Notes: generated by a model not told the origin, from the sequence alone. Shown: positions 25,415 through 35,000, counted from the stretch's first letter. The stretch is DNA of 35,747 bases from Eubacteriales bacterium (GCA_030524585.1 JAUNGJ010000032.1:1-35747), one strand, 5' to 3'. Translations and numbers: made by a program.

Positions 25415-26848
25415 ATGGCAAAACAGTATGAAACCGTGATCGGATTGGAAGTCCATGTGGAGCTGGCTACCAAAACCAAAATTTTCTGTGGCTGCAGCAC
25501 GGCCTTTGGAGGAGCTCCCAATACTCATACCTGCCCGGTCTGCACCGGTATGCCGGGCTCGCTCCCAGTATTGAATAAACAGGTGGTGGAGTATGCGGCG
25601 GCGATTGGTCTGGCGACCAATTGTGAGATTACGCAGGTATGTAAATTTGACCGCAAGAACTATTTTTATCCGGACAATCCGCAGAACTATCAGATTTCAC
25701 AGCTGTATCTGCCGATTGCAAGAAATGGATATGTAGAGATTGAGGTGGGCAGTACAAAGAAGAAGATCAGAATCCATGAAATGCACATGGAGGAAGATGC
25801 GGGCAAGCTGGTACATGATGAATGGGATGATACTTCTCTGGTAGATTTTAACCGGAGTGGGGTGCCGCTTGTGGAAATTGTATCCGAACCGGATATGCGT
25901 TCTGCTGATGAGGTTATGGCATATCTGGAGAAGCTCAGACTCATTATCCAGTATCTGGGAGCTTCCGACTGCAAATTGCAGGAAGGCTCTATGAGAGCGG
26001 ATGTGAATCTTTCTGTCCGCGAGGTGGGAAGTGATAAGTTTGGCACCAGAACAGAGATGAAGAATCTGAACTCTTTTAAAGCGATTGCCAGAGCCATTGA
26101 CGGTGAGCGTCAGAGACAGATTGATCTGCTGGAGGCAGGAAGGGCGGTTGTACAGGAGACCAGAAGATGGGATGATAATAAGGAATCTTCCCATGCCATG
26201 CGCTCTAAAGAGGATGCTCAGGATTACCGCTATTTTCCGGAGCCGGACCTTGTACCTATAGTAATTAGTGACGAATGGATTGCAGAGATCAAAGCGAGAC
26301 AGCCGGAGCTGCGTACCGAGAAGCTGGAGCGTTATAAAAAGGAATTTGATATTCCGCAGTATGACGCGGAGATTATAACCAGTTCGAAGCATATGGCGGA
26401 TATTTTCGAGGCGGCAACAGCGGTCTGCGGTAAGCCAAAGAAAGTGGCTAACTGGCTGATGGTAGAAACCCTGCGTCTTTTGAAAGAGCGGGGACAGGAA
26501 CCGGAGGATATTTGCTTTGCGCCGGAAAATCTGGCAAAATTAATTGCGCTGACAGAGGCGGGAACCATCAATAGTTCCGTGGCGAAAGAAGTTTTTGAGA
26601 AGATCTTTGATGAAAATATTGATCCGGATAAATATGTGGAAGAGAAGGGGTTGAAAATTGAAAATGACGAGGGCGCACTGGAACAGGTGCTCGCCAAAGT
26701 CATTGCCGAGAATCCGCAGGCTGTAGCTGATTACAAAGGCGGCAAAGAGAAAGCGCTGGGCGCGCTGGTGGGACAGACCATGAAAGCTATGAAAGGGAAA
26801 GCGAATCCTGGATTGGTAAATCAGAAATTAAGAGAGATGCTGTCATAG
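25415..26848 (+). CDS. gatB: Asp-tRNA(Asn)/Glu-tRNA(Gln) amidotransferase subunit B
   Basis: 477 residues, full length. The kinase-like catalytic domain has YETVIGLEVHVEL at the start, CPVCTGMPGSLPVLN near 40-54, and KNYFYPDNPQNYQISQ. The C-terminal YqeY-like tRNA-binding tail runs from about 330 to the end (KGKANPGLVNQKLREML). GatB phosphorylates the tRNA-bound carboxylate and amidates it with ammonia from GatA. Last gene of the T-box operon; a terminator begins 10 bp after the stop. No glnS or asnS is seen in the window, which agrees with indirect charging. Confidence 0.96.
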   Translation: MAKQYETVIGLEVHVELATKTKIFCGCSTAFGGAPNTHTCPVCTGMPGSLPVLNKQVVEYAAAIGLATNCEITQVCKFDRKNYFYPDNPQNYQISQLYLPIARNGYVEIEVGSTKKKIRIHEMHMEEDAGKLVHDEWDDTSLVDFNRSGVPLVEIVSEPDMRSADEVMAYLEKLRLIIQYLGASDCKLQEGSMRADVNLSVREVGSDKFGTRTEMKNLNSFKAIARAIDGERQRQIDLLEAGRAVVQETRRWDDNKESSHAMRSKEDAQDYRYFPEPDLVPIVISDEWIAEIKARQPELRTEKLERYKKEFDIPQYDAEIITSSKHMADIFEAATAVCGKPKKVANWLMVETLRLLKERGQEPEDICFAPENLAKLIALTEAGTINSSVAKEVFEKIFDENIDPDKYVEEKGLKIENDEGALEQVLAKVIAENPQAVADYKGGKEKALGALVGQTMKAMKGKANPGLVNQKLREMLS

Positions 26849-26857
26849 GGCAGAGGA

Positions 26858-26892
26858 ACAAGGGCATTGCTGCGGAGCAAAGCCCTTGTTTT
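26858..26892 (+). terminator. terminator of the aspS-gatCAB operon
   Basis: ACAAGGGC (26858-26865) pairs with GCCCTTGT (26882-26889), then TTT. A second small hairpin, GGCGC (26914-26918) with GCGCC (26928-26932) and TTTT, follows and may back it up. Confidence 0.8.
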
Positions 26893-27006
26893 AGATACCC
26901 TGATATATGAAGCGGCGCGTCGGCAAAGCGCCTTTTGCAAGGCAGAAAGAGTCTTCGTAATTTGGGAAATTTATATAGAACATTTGTCCAATGAGGGAGG
27001 TTCGTT

Positions 27007-27168
27007 GTGAATAGTAATGAAATCAATAAAAACAATATCTTTATTGGGGAAATGAGTGCTATAATGTTCACGTCAGCAATGAGCAGTGCAAAAATCAAGT
27101 ACGGAAAACGGCTGCTTGCAGGCATGTTTTCCGAAGTTGATTTTTATAGGGCGAATGCCCGTGAGTGA
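27007..27168 (+). CDS. possible 53-aa leader ORF upstream of the PurF-like gene
   Basis: A GTG at 27007 has an excellent GGGAGG site 6 nt upstream and opens a 53-codon frame to TGA at 27166-27168. The product would begin MNSNEINKNNIFIGEM and end VDFYRANARE; no family is recognised. Codons 29-46 run straight through the strong hairpin at 27091-27144, so ribosomes here would melt it. It could be a translated attenuator, a small protein, or chance. Confidence 0.45.
   Translation: MNSNEINKNNIFIGEMSAIMFTSAMSSAKIKYGKRLLAGMFSEVDFYRANARE
27091..27147 (+). terminator. terminator-like hairpin upstream of the PurF-like gene
   Basis: AAAATCAA (27091-27098) and CGGAAAAC (27102-27109) pair with GTTTTCCG (27126-27133) and TTGATTTT (27137-27144), giving 16 bp with one small internal loop and a T-rich tail. 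A further stem, GCCCG (27157-27161) with CGGGC (27196-27200), follows. The next gene starts about 105 bp on, so this looks like attenuation rather than the end of a unit. Confidence 0.65.
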
Positions 27169-27251
27169 AAAAACGGAAGTTTTTGAACGGGCACTGCGAA
27201 AGCGACCTGGTAAAAAATATGAAATCAGAAACGATATAAAAGGAGAAAATT

Positions 27252-28664
27252 ATGGGTGGTTTTTTCGGAGTAGCATCGAAGGAAGATTGTGTATTGGAGC
27301 TTTTTTACGGAGTAGATTATCACTCTCATTTGGGAACCAGAAGAGGCGGTATGGCAGTTCACGGTGAGCATGGCTTTGACCGCGCAATTCATAACATTGA
27401 AAACGCGCCGTTTCGCACCAAATTTGACCGTGATGTTGGAAGCATGAAGGGAAATCTGGGAATTGGCTGCATTTCGGATTTTGAGCCACAGCCACTTTTA
27501 TTCCGGTCTAAAATAGGAAGTTTTGCGTTGACATTTGTCGGGAAGGTAAATAATTATGAAGAACTGCTGAATGAGCTGTACGAAAATTCGAATGCTCATT
27601 TTCAGGAGATGACCAATGGCACGGTCAATGTGACAGAACTGATTGCCGCGATGATCTGTGAGAAGGATAATTTTGCAGATGGAATTAAGTATGTTCAGGA
27701 GCGGATTGATGGTTCCCTGACCTTGATGCTGATGACGAAGGACGGCATTTATGCGGCCCGTGACCGTATGGGAAGGACACCTCTTGTGATTGGATGTAAG
27801 GAGAATGCCTACTGTCTGTCTTTTGAGAGCCATGCATATATCAATCTCGGATACAGTGATTACAAGGAGCTGGGACCTGGAGAAATTGTATTTGTCACAC
27901 CGGAAAGTGTTACGACCCTGGTAGAAGCCGGAGAAAAAATGAAGATCTGTTCCTTCCTGTGGGTATACTATGGGTATCCAACATCCGGATATGAAGGGGT
28001 TAATGTGGAAGAGATGCGTTATCGCTGTGGAAGTATGCTGGCAAAACGGGACGGCGACTCAGTGCATCCGGATATTGTTGCAGGAGTGCCGGATTCCGGC
28101 GTTGCACATGCGATTGGATATGCCAATGAATCCGGAATTCCTTATGCAAGACCATTTATCAAATATACACCGACCTGGCCGCGTTCCTTTATGCCAACTA
28201 ATCAGAATCAGAGAAACCTGATTGCCCGCATGAAGCTGATTCCTGTGCAGGCATTGATTGAGAATAAGAAGCTTCTTCTGATTGACGACTCGATTGTCAG
28301 AGGAACACAGCTTCGGGAGACGACAGAGTTTCTGTATAACAGCGGTGCAAAAGAAGTACATGTACGTCCGGCATGTCCACCGCTTCTTTATGGCTGTAAG
28401 TATTTGAACTTTTCGCGTTCCAAATCGGAAATGGAGCTGATTACCCGCCAGATGATTGAGAAGCGCGAGGGACCAAACTGTCCGCAGGAGGTATTGGACG
28501 AGTATGCGGATCCCTGTAGCTGCAAATATGCACAGATGATAGAGGACATCAGAAAGCAGCAGAATTTTACGACGCTGAGGTATCATAGATTGGATGACTT
28601 GCTGGAATCTATTGGAATCGAGCCGTGTAAAGTATGTACATACTGCTTCAATGGAAAAGAATAG
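27252..28664 (+). CDS. PurF-like amidophosphoribosyltransferase homologue lacking the glutaminase nucleophile
   Basis: 470 residues, collinear with bacterial PurF. The C-terminal phosphoribosyltransferase domain is intact: the PRPP loop LLIDDSIVRGTQL lies near 341-353, preceded by a MKLIPVQALIENK stretch like that of PurF. Cysteines at the [4Fe-4S] positions are kept (ICSFLWVYYG; YGCKY; CKVCTYC near 459-465). The N-terminal Ntn-glutaminase domain is degenerate: the protein begins MGGFFGVASK where PurF has Met then the nucleophile Cys (CGIFGV). The oxyanion-hole HNGN stretch reads VGKVNN, and the Asp of the later SDTE motif is absent. It cannot release ammonia from glutamine by the known mechanism. 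It may use free ammonia, or have a regulatory or different role. Start is ATG 27252 with AAAAGGAG 7 nt upstream. No other purine genes are adjacent. Confidence 0.85.
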   Translation: MGGFFGVASKEDCVLELFYGVDYHSHLGTRRGGMAVHGEHGFDRAIHNIENAPFRTKFDRDVGSMKGNLGIGCISDFEPQPLLFRSKIGSFALTFVGKVNNYEELLNELYENSNAHFQEMTNGTVNVTELIAAMICEKDNFADGIKYVQERIDGSLTLMLMTKDGIYAARDRMGRTPLVIGCKENAYCLSFESHAYINLGYSDYKELGPGEIVFVTPESVTTLVEAGEKMKICSFLWVYYGYPTSGYEGVNVEEMRYRCGSMLAKRDGDSVHPDIVAGVPDSGVAHAIGYANESGIPYARPFIKYTPTWPRSFMPTNQNQRNLIARMKLIPVQALIENKKLLLIDDSIVRGTQLRETTEFLYNSGAKEVHVRPACPPLLYGCKYLNFSRSKSEMELITRQMIEKREGPNCPQEVLDEYADPCSCKYAQMIEDIRKQQNFTTLRYHRLDDLLESIGIEPCKVCTYCFNGKE

Positions 28665-28687
28665 GCCTGAGAACGATCATATTTTAT

Positions 28688-28724
28688 AAAAGAGGTTCTG
28701 TCTTATGTGGACAGAACCTCTTTT
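28688..28724. terminator. bidirectional terminator shared by the PurF-like gene and aroB
   Basis: A perfect 15-bp stem, 28688-28702 with 28710-28724, has AAAA and TTTT ends and a 7-nt loop. The aroB stop codon lies in the loop, and its last codons form one arm. Confidence 0.9.
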
Positions 28725-29758
28725 AACTGGTCTAATGTTATAGGGTAGATTTTACAATCGCCGATTGCATAAGGGAGAATCAAATCAATGATGTTATTCC
28801 TGCGCTTTTTGTCCTGAAGCATTACCTGAAACAGATCCTTCATAGAGTAAGGACAGTTCAGTGAAAAACCAAGCCTTGTGAGGGCGTCAGAAATCTCATT
28901 GCAGCAATCCCTGCTGCAAAGCTCAAGCCTGGCAGCTGTTTTGGCAGCCATGTCCATACCGATTGCTACGGCGTGACCATGGCTGATTTTATAATGACTC
29001 AGAAGCTCAATTGCATGTCCGAAGGTATGGCCCAGGTTTAAGAGCTCTCTTGTTCCACGGTCGAATTCATCCTCGGCCACGATGTTTCCTTTCATGGCAA
29101 TACAGCTTGCCACAATTTCGGTACATTTGTACTTAAGACCGCCATGCAATATGTCCTGAAACAGAGCATGGTCTCCAATGATCCCGTATTTGATGCTTTC
29201 TGCAACTCCGTCTAAAAATACTTCACGGGGCAGACTGTCAAAAACATCCGTGTCACAGAGTACTGCCTTGGGCTGCCAAAAGGTTCCGGCCAGATTTTTC
29301 CCGGTCTTTAAGTTTACTGCAGTCTTTCCGCCGACAGACGAGTCCACAGCGGAGAGAAGAGTCGTAGGAATCTGCAGAAAAGAGATGCCGCGCAGATAGA
29401 TGGAGGCAGCGAATCCTGTCAGGTCTCCTACAACACCTCCGCCCAGAGCCACCAGATAATCACTTCGAGTCAACTGCAAATTTGTCAGATGTTCCAGGAG
29501 TTCACCTAAAAGAGACCAGTTTTTAGAGGTCTCTCCTGCAGGAATCTCATAGGTGGATACCCTGCACCCTGCATCCTGTAAGGATTCTGCTACAATCTGA
29601 CCGTACAAAGGCATTACATTGCTGTCACTGATAATGACGACAGATTTACTGACCAAATCAGGTAATCTCTCTGCAAAAGTTATTCCTGCATGGGAAAGAA
29701 GTCCATTGTCAATATAGACCGGATATGGTTTTTGGGTATGAATGGTTTGTATTATCAT
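28703..29758 (-). CDS. aroB: 3-dehydroquinate synthase
   Basis: 351 residues, normal length. It cyclises DAHP to 3-dehydroquinate, step two of the shikimate pathway, using NAD+ and a divalent metal. The hallmark [20 protein letters not shown] and [20 protein letters not shown] block lies at about 105-145; metal ligands are in the Glu of [10 protein letters not shown] and the His of [12 protein letters not shown]. The start overlaps the stop of the DAHP synthase gene by four bases (ATGA), so the two are coupled. Confidence 0.95.
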   Translation of the reverse strand: MIIQTIHTQKPYPVYIDNGLLSHAGITFAERLPDLVSKSVVIISDSNVMPLYGQIVAESLQDAGCRVSTYEIPAGETSKNWSLLGELLEHLTNLQLTRSDYLVALGGGVVGDLTGFAASIYLRGISFLQIPTTLLSAVDSSVGGKTAVNLKTGKNLAGTFWQPKAVLCDTDVFDSLPREVFLDGVAESIKYGIIGDHALFQDILHGGLKYKCTEIVASCIAMKGNIVAEDEFDRGTRELLNLGHTFGHAIELLSHYKISHGHAVAIGMDMAAKTAARLELCSRDCCNEISDALTRLGFSLNCPYSMKDLFQVMLQDKKRRNNIIDLILPYAIGDCKIYPITLDQLKEVLST

Positions 29759-30753
29759 AATGCTGCTGCTATCCTGTTCAGAGATTTTGCCAGTGTGTCA
29801 AATGCTTCTGGAGTAAGGGACTGCTGTCCATCACATAATGCGCAGGGTGGATTGTTGTGAACTTCAATAATCAATCCATCTGCTCCAGCCGCAATTGCAG
29901 CGCGGGCCATAGACGGCACAAGGTTTGCTTTGCCGGTTGCATGGCTTGGGTCAATAATTATTGGGAGATGGGACAGATTCTTGAGTACCGGGATTGCCGA
30001 TAAATCAAGAGTGTTACGCGTTGCGGTCTCAAAGGTACGGATGCCTCGCTCGCACAAAATTACCTGCTCGTTGCCGCCGCTCATAATATATTCTGCACTC
30101 ATCAGAAGCTCTTCCAGAGTACTGGAGAGGCCCCGTTTCAGCAGAATGGGTTTCTTTGTTTTTCCCAGTTCTTTCAGGAGCTCAAAGTTCTGCATATTTC
30201 TTGCGCCTACCTGAATGACATCCACATCATCAAACAATGGAAGCTGGGAAATGTCCATAATTTCAGTAACTATCGGAAGGCCTGATACCTGTTTGGCTTC
30301 CAGAAGAAGCTTGATGCCATCTTTTCGGAGTCCCTGGAATGCGTAAGGGGATGTGCGCGGCTTAAAAGCGCCTCCGCGAAGAAGCTGAGCGCCGGAGTTT
30401 TTTACATCCAGTGCAATACTACAGATCTGTTCTTCGGATTCTACAGAACAGGGCCCGGCAATCAGGACCGGAGAACTTCCGCCGATGACGGCATCGCCTA
30501 CCTTAATCGTAGTGTTTTCCGGGTGAATGATCCGGTTGGCTTTTTTGTAGGGCGCCTGAATCCGCTTTACAGAATCTACAATGTCTAATGCTTCTAGCTG
30601 TTCAATATCGATGTGGGTAGTATCGCCGATAAAACCAAGCAGAGTGTCGATTGCTCCGACGACGGTGCAGACAGACACACCGAGCTGCTCTCCTAATGAT
30701 ATTAATTGCTGTTTTTGTTCAGCAGTAGCCGAATTTTTTAATTTGATAATCAT
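29755..30753 (-). CDS. aroF: 3-deoxy-7-phosphoheptulonate (DAHP) synthase, type I-beta with N-terminal regulatory domain
   Basis: 332 residues. The first ~70 residues form the ferredoxin-like domain seen in Thermotoga-type DAHP synthases, where it mediates feedback inhibition by aromatic amino acids. The catalytic barrel follows with [15 protein letters not shown] (about 96), [17 protein letters not shown], a [10 protein letters not shown] stretch and DPSHATG near 270. It condenses phosphoenolpyruvate and erythrose-4-phosphate. The ATG at 30753 has AAGGAG 8 nt upstream. A 21-codon leader ORF and tandem palindromes stand upstream; later shikimate genes are not in the window. Confidence 0.95.
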   Translation of the reverse strand: MIIKLKNSATAEQKQQLISLGEQLGVSVCTVVGAIDTLLGFIGDTTHIDIEQLEALDIVDSVKRIQAPYKKANRIIHPENTTIKVGDAVIGGSSPVLIAGPCSVESEEQICSIALDVKNSGAQLLRGGAFKPRTSPYAFQGLRKDGIKLLLEAKQVSGLPIVTEIMDISQLPLFDDVDVIQVGARNMQNFELLKELGKTKKPILLKRGLSSTLEELLMSAEYIMSGGNEQVILCERGIRTFETATRNTLDLSAIPVLKNLSHLPIIIDPSHATGKANLVPSMARAAIAAGADGLIIEVHNNPPCALCDGQQSLTPEAFDTLAKSLNRIAAAL

Positions 30754-30820
30754 GTCTTTAATCTCCTTATGCTCTATAATAATGAAATTTATAATGTAAA
30801 TTTAAAATGTAGTGAAAATG

Positions 30821-30886
30821 TCAATTATCCGGCCGGTCATAAACTGCGGCACTTAAAAAAGTAGCTGCATTGCCTCGTGATCTCAT
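30821..30886 (-). CDS. 21-aa leader peptide ORF upstream of aroF
   Basis: On the minus strand a perfect AGGAGG (30900-30895), 8 nt of spacer and ATG at 30886 open a 21-codon frame that ends with TGA at 30823-30821, 67 nt before aroF. The peptide begins MRSRGNAATF and ends AVYDRPDN. It holds one Phe and one Tyr, so it is not a classic aromatic-codon run, and no terminator hairpin lies between it and aroF; only an AT-rich AAATTT/AAATTT repeat is seen. TTTACA and TATAGA (16-bp spacer) in this gap may be an internal promoter. Confidence 0.6.
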   Translation of the reverse strand: MRSRGNAATFLSAAVYDRPDN

Positions 30887-30931
30887 AATATAATCCTCCT
30901 GTCTTATTTTTGAAATGATGTATCTTACAAA

Positions 30932-30961
30932 ACTTAACGCGTTCTAACTTTAACGCGTTGA
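30932..30961. promoter_or_regulatory. tandem AACGCGTT palindromes upstream of the aro leader ORF
   Basis: Two copies of the palindrome AACGCGTT (30936-30943 and 30952-30959), centres 16 bp apart, each preceded on the plus strand by ACTT. They lie about 50-75 bp upstream of the leader ORF start, next to a TAAGAT -10-like box on the minus strand (30927-30922). This is a good candidate binding site for a dimeric repressor of the aro operon; the regulator is unknown. Confidence 0.55.
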
Positions 30962-31090
30962 ACCGTGAATATATAAAAGAATATAAGACGATTAGAAGAA
31001 AATGTCTATAGATTTTTCTCTTGTATTAAAAAAAATACAATTTAGCATTTGAGGTTATATCTAAAATTACTCTAAAATTACAATCAAGGA

Positions 31091-31120
31091 TTTACGCCCA
31101 ATTCACGAAGATGATATAAT
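31091..31120 (+). promoter_or_regulatory. promoter of the ABC transporter operon
   Basis: TTTACG (31091-31096), an 18-bp spacer and a perfect TATAAT (31115-31120). The transcript would have a leader of about 185 nt before the ATPase gene. The stretch 30962-31090 is AT-rich, with an inverted repeat TTGTATT/AATACAA near 31020-31040. Confidence 0.7.
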
Positions 31121-31140
31121 GAACGCATAGCGACGAACGC

Positions 31141-31197
31141 AGATTCTTACGATAAGGCTCTGCCTGCTTGCAGGCAGGAGACTTGGCGTAAGAATCT
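31141..31197 (+). ncRNA. long hairpin in the leader of the ABC transporter operon
   Basis: AGATTCTTACG (31141-31151) pairs perfectly with CGTAAGAATCT (31187-31197); inside, CTGCCTG-CTTG-CAGGCAG (31160-31177) makes a second stem. No T-run follows, so it is not a terminator. Downstream, two imperfect repeats of CGAACnnnGAGGAAGC (about 31208 and 31264) precede the ribosome site. It may be an RNA control element or a dispersed repeat. Confidence 0.45.
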
Positions 31198-31312
31198 ATG
31201 TGAGTGCAACGAACACCGAGGAAGCGGAGCTTGCGAGGTGGACGTTCGGAGCGTACGGGAAGACGAACGTAGAGGAAGCAGGCGGCGGGCAGCAGATACC
31301 GGGGAGGAATAT

Positions 31313-32017
31313 ATGAACAGTTTTGTAAAATTAGAGGATGTTACCAAGATTTATCGTATGGGAGAAGTGGAGATAGCTGCGGCTGCAGGAATTTCTTTTG
31401 AGATTGAGAAGGGTGAATTTGCAGTGGTGGTAGGGCCGAGCGGAGCTGGTAAGACGACGGTTTTGAATATTCTTGGAGGTATGGATACTGCAACGGATGG
31501 GGTTGTGGAAGTGGATGGAGAAGATATTGCAGGCTATTCGGCAAAACAGCTTACTGCTTACCGGAGGGACGATATCGGATTTGTATTTCAGTTTTATAAT
31601 TTGATTCCGAATCTGACAGCACTGGAGAATGTAGAGCTTGCCCTGCAGATTTGCAGGGACCCGCTGGATGCCGCACAGGTTCTGGAGGAAGTGGGGCTTG
31701 GTGACCGGCTGGCGAATTTTCCGGCACAGCTGTCCGGTGGAGAGCAGCAGCGAGTGTCTATTGCGAGGGCATTGGCTAAGAATCCAAAGCTTCTTTTATG
31801 TGATGAGCCGACCGGGGCGCTGGATTATAATACAGGAAAGGCGATCCTGAAGCTTTTGCAGGACACCTGCAGAGAGAAAGGGATGACGGTAATTCTGATT
31901 ACACACAACCTTGCAATTGCACCGATGGCAGACAGGGTTATTCAGATTAAAAACGGAAAGGTATCGAAGATGGCGGTGAATGAACATCCGGTACCGGTAG
32001 AGACGATAGAGTGGTAG
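31313..32017 (+). CDS. ABC transporter ATPase, MacB/LolD type
   Basis: 234 residues. Walker [14 protein letters not shown]-loop [12 protein letters not shown], signature [15 protein letters not shown], Walker [13 protein letters not shown] and the switch His in LITHN are all as in MacB/LolD ATPases that partner FtsX-like permeases. These systems work by mechanotransmission at the membrane and often export peptides, lipids or drugs, or confer antimicrobial resistance. The start is ATG 31313 with GGGGAGG 5 nt upstream. The permease gene follows almost directly. Confidence 0.92.
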   Translation: MNSFVKLEDVTKIYRMGEVEIAAAAGISFEIEKGEFAVVVGPSGAGKTTVLNILGGMDTATDGVVEVDGEDIAGYSAKQLTAYRRDDIGFVFQFYNLIPNLTALENVELALQICRDPLDAAQVLEEVGLGDRLANFPAQLSGGEQQRVSIARALAKNPKLLLCDEPTGALDYNTGKAILKLLQDTCREKGMTVILITHNLAIAPMADRVIQIKNGKVSKMAVNEHPVPVETIEW

Positions 32018-32031
32018 GAGCTGTTTGGGTT

Positions 32032-35000
32032 ATGAAAGCAACGAGGAAAGATTTTTTTAGGGAAATTAAAAAGAGCTCCGGCCGGTTTCTTTCTATTTTA
32101 TTTATTGTGGCATTAGGAGTGGCTTTTTTCTCGGGGATCCGGGCATCGGAGCCGGATATGAGACTTACGGGAGACTCGTATTTTGACGGTGCGAATCTGA
32201 TGGATATTAAGGTCATCAGTACCCTGGGAATCACGGAAGATGATATTCAGGCTTTCGCGGCGTTGGAAATGATTGAAAACTGCGAAGGAGCGTATAGCGC
32301 AGATTTTTTGACGAACACGGAAGACAGTCAATTTGCGTTACATATCATGTCCCTGCCAAAGACTATGAATGAGGTTTCTGTAACCGAGGGAAGGCTTCCG
32401 GAGAAGACTGGTGAATGTCTGGCAGATGACGAGATGGGCTATCAGGTAGGAGATAAGATTTGTCTGGAATCCGGGACGGATGAGCCGGTGTCAGATACTC
32501 TGAAGACGGATGAACTTACGGTGGTGGGAACAGGAAGCTCCCCCTGCTATATTTCCTTTAACAGAGGAAGCACGACGATTGGAACAGGAAGTCTGGAAGG
32601 ATTTTTGTTTGTGCCGGAGGATTCTTTTGAGCTGGAGGTTTATACGGAAGGCTATATGCAGGTAAAAGGTGCCAAAGAACTGATGGCATATACGGATGAA
32701 TATGAAGAACTGATCGATGAGGCTATGGATCAGGTAAAGGAGTTATCCGGTGAAAGAGGAATCATCCGGCGGCGTGAGCTGGTGGATGAGGCCACAGAGG
32801 AACTGGATAAGGCGAAAATGGATCTGGAGGAAGGCAGAGAGAAGGCGAGACAGGAGCTTGAGGACGCAGCGGCAGAGATTGCGGATGCGGAAAATCAGCT
32901 TGCAGAAGCAAAAGAACAGATCCGTGATGGAAGGAATCAGATTGCGGAGGCCAAGGCTACGCTTATGTCCAGACAGGAAGAGCTGGAGTCTGCCAGGGCT
33001 CAATATGAGTCGGGAATTGCCCAGCTTGCTGATGGGAAGGCGCAGTATGAGTCTGGAAAGGCCGCCTTTGACGAAAAAAAATCCGCCGCTAAGCAGCAGA
33101 TAGCGGAAGGAGAAGCCGGTCTGCTACAGATTGAAGCTGGAATACAGCAGGCCAAGGAAGGCGCTGTGCAAATTGAAGCGGTCTATAATCAGCTCGCAGA
33201 GTGTGAAGAGCAGATTCGGGTTATCGAAAATTCTTATGATATTTCAGAATATACAGATCCTACAACGGAGATTGGGCAGCAGTATGCAATATTACAGGGA
33301 ACAGCGACGGCTGTCAAAGAGCAGATCGAACAGCAGAATCTGGATGCACAGTATTTCATACTTCAGGAAACGATAGCGGGGCTGCAGATGCAGTATGATG
33401 AGCTTGCGGCAACCCTGGAAGCAGCGAAACAGCAGCTTGCTTCGGCAGAGCAGCAGCTTGCAGATACTAAGGCAATGCTGGAGGAAAGCGAGGCGGAGCT
33501 TGCCGGAGTGCCATCCCAGTTACAGAGTGGACAGGAGCAGATCAACATGGGGTGGTCAGAGATTTCCCGGCAGGAGCAGCAGCTTGAAAGTGGGGCTGCA
33601 GAGATTACGGAGAATGAGGCAAAGCTTGCAGAGGCCAAGGAGGAGCTGGAAGAGGGCAGGACGAAAGCTGCACAGGAGATTGCAGAAGGAGAGGCAGAAA
33701 TTGCGGATGCAGAAGAGCAGATAGAAGACATTCCGGAAGCCTCCTGGTATATCTATGACAGAAGTACCTTGCCGGAGTATACGGGATATGGAGAAAATGC
33801 AGACCGGATGCGGGCTATTGGTCAGGTGTTTCCGGTGCTGTTCTTTTTGGTTGCGGCGCTGATTAGTCTGACCAGTATGACGCGTATGGTGGAGGAACAG
33901 CGTGTACAGATTGGCACGATGAAAGCGTTGGGATACAGTAAAGGGGCAATTGCTTTTAAATACCTGGGATATGCTCTGATCGCAACGATTGCAGGAAGTA
34001 TTCTGGGTGTGCTGGTGGGAGAGAAGATTCTGCCGTATATTATTATTTATGCTTATGGGATTATGTATCATCATATCAACGAGATATTGGTTCCCTATGT
34101 GGCAGGCTATGGAATAGCGGCGTCAGCAGCAGCGGTTGTCTGCACAATGGCGGCGACTCTGTTTTCCTGCTATCGGGAACTTGGCGCTCAGGCGGCGATT
34201 CTTATGAGACCTCCGGCGCCGAAGATTGGAAAAAGAGTATTTCTGGAGCGGATTCCGTTTATATGGAAGCACCTGAACTTTTCCTGGAAATCTTCGGTGC
34301 GGAATCTTATGAGATATAAGAAACGGTTCTTTATGACTATATTTGGAATTGGCGGCTGTATGGCGCTTATGATTGTGGGATATGGCATCAAAGATTCGGT
34401 GTATGAAATCGTGGATATCCAATATGCGAAGATTCAGACCTATGATGGGCAGATTTTGCTGCAGGAAGATCTGACAGATAAGGACAGGGAAAATCTGGAT
34501 ACTTTTCTTTCCGAGGACGGAGATATTGACCGGCATATGGATGCTTATATGAAAAATATTATACTGTCGAAGGACAGGAAAGAGCGCCAGACCTATATTA
34601 TGGTATTTGGCGATCTGGAAAATGTGGAAGAGTACATGGATTTTCATGACCGCAGGACCGGCGAAAAATATGAACTTGATAATGAAGGGGTAATTATCAG
34701 TGAGAAGACGGCAAAACTATTGGATGCGGACGTAGGGGATACCGTTACTGTCAAAAATGAGGAGGATGGTGACCGAGAGGTAACAATTTCTCATATCTGC
34801 GAGAATTACATGGGACACTATATCTATATGACGCCGGAATATTACAGTAAAGTATTTGAAGAAGAGCCGGAATACAATTCCATACTCTTTGCCGGAGACG
34901 AATCTTATAACAAACAGCAGCTTGAAACTGCAGGAGAGAAGATTATTGAACGGGAAGAAGTGCTGAGCATCAGCTACATGCATGATATACAGGAACAGCT

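Noticed and set aside
26787-27125. 112-codon minus-strand frame across the gatB 3' end
   Set aside because: It overlaps gatB and the terminator, has no ribosome site, and is read from the complement of the terminator stem.
26893-27251. Purine (guanine/adenine) riboswitch upstream of the PurF-like gene
   Set aside because: I looked for the conserved three-way-junction core around a TATA...GTCTAC-type pattern and did not find it; the hairpins present are better read as terminator-like.
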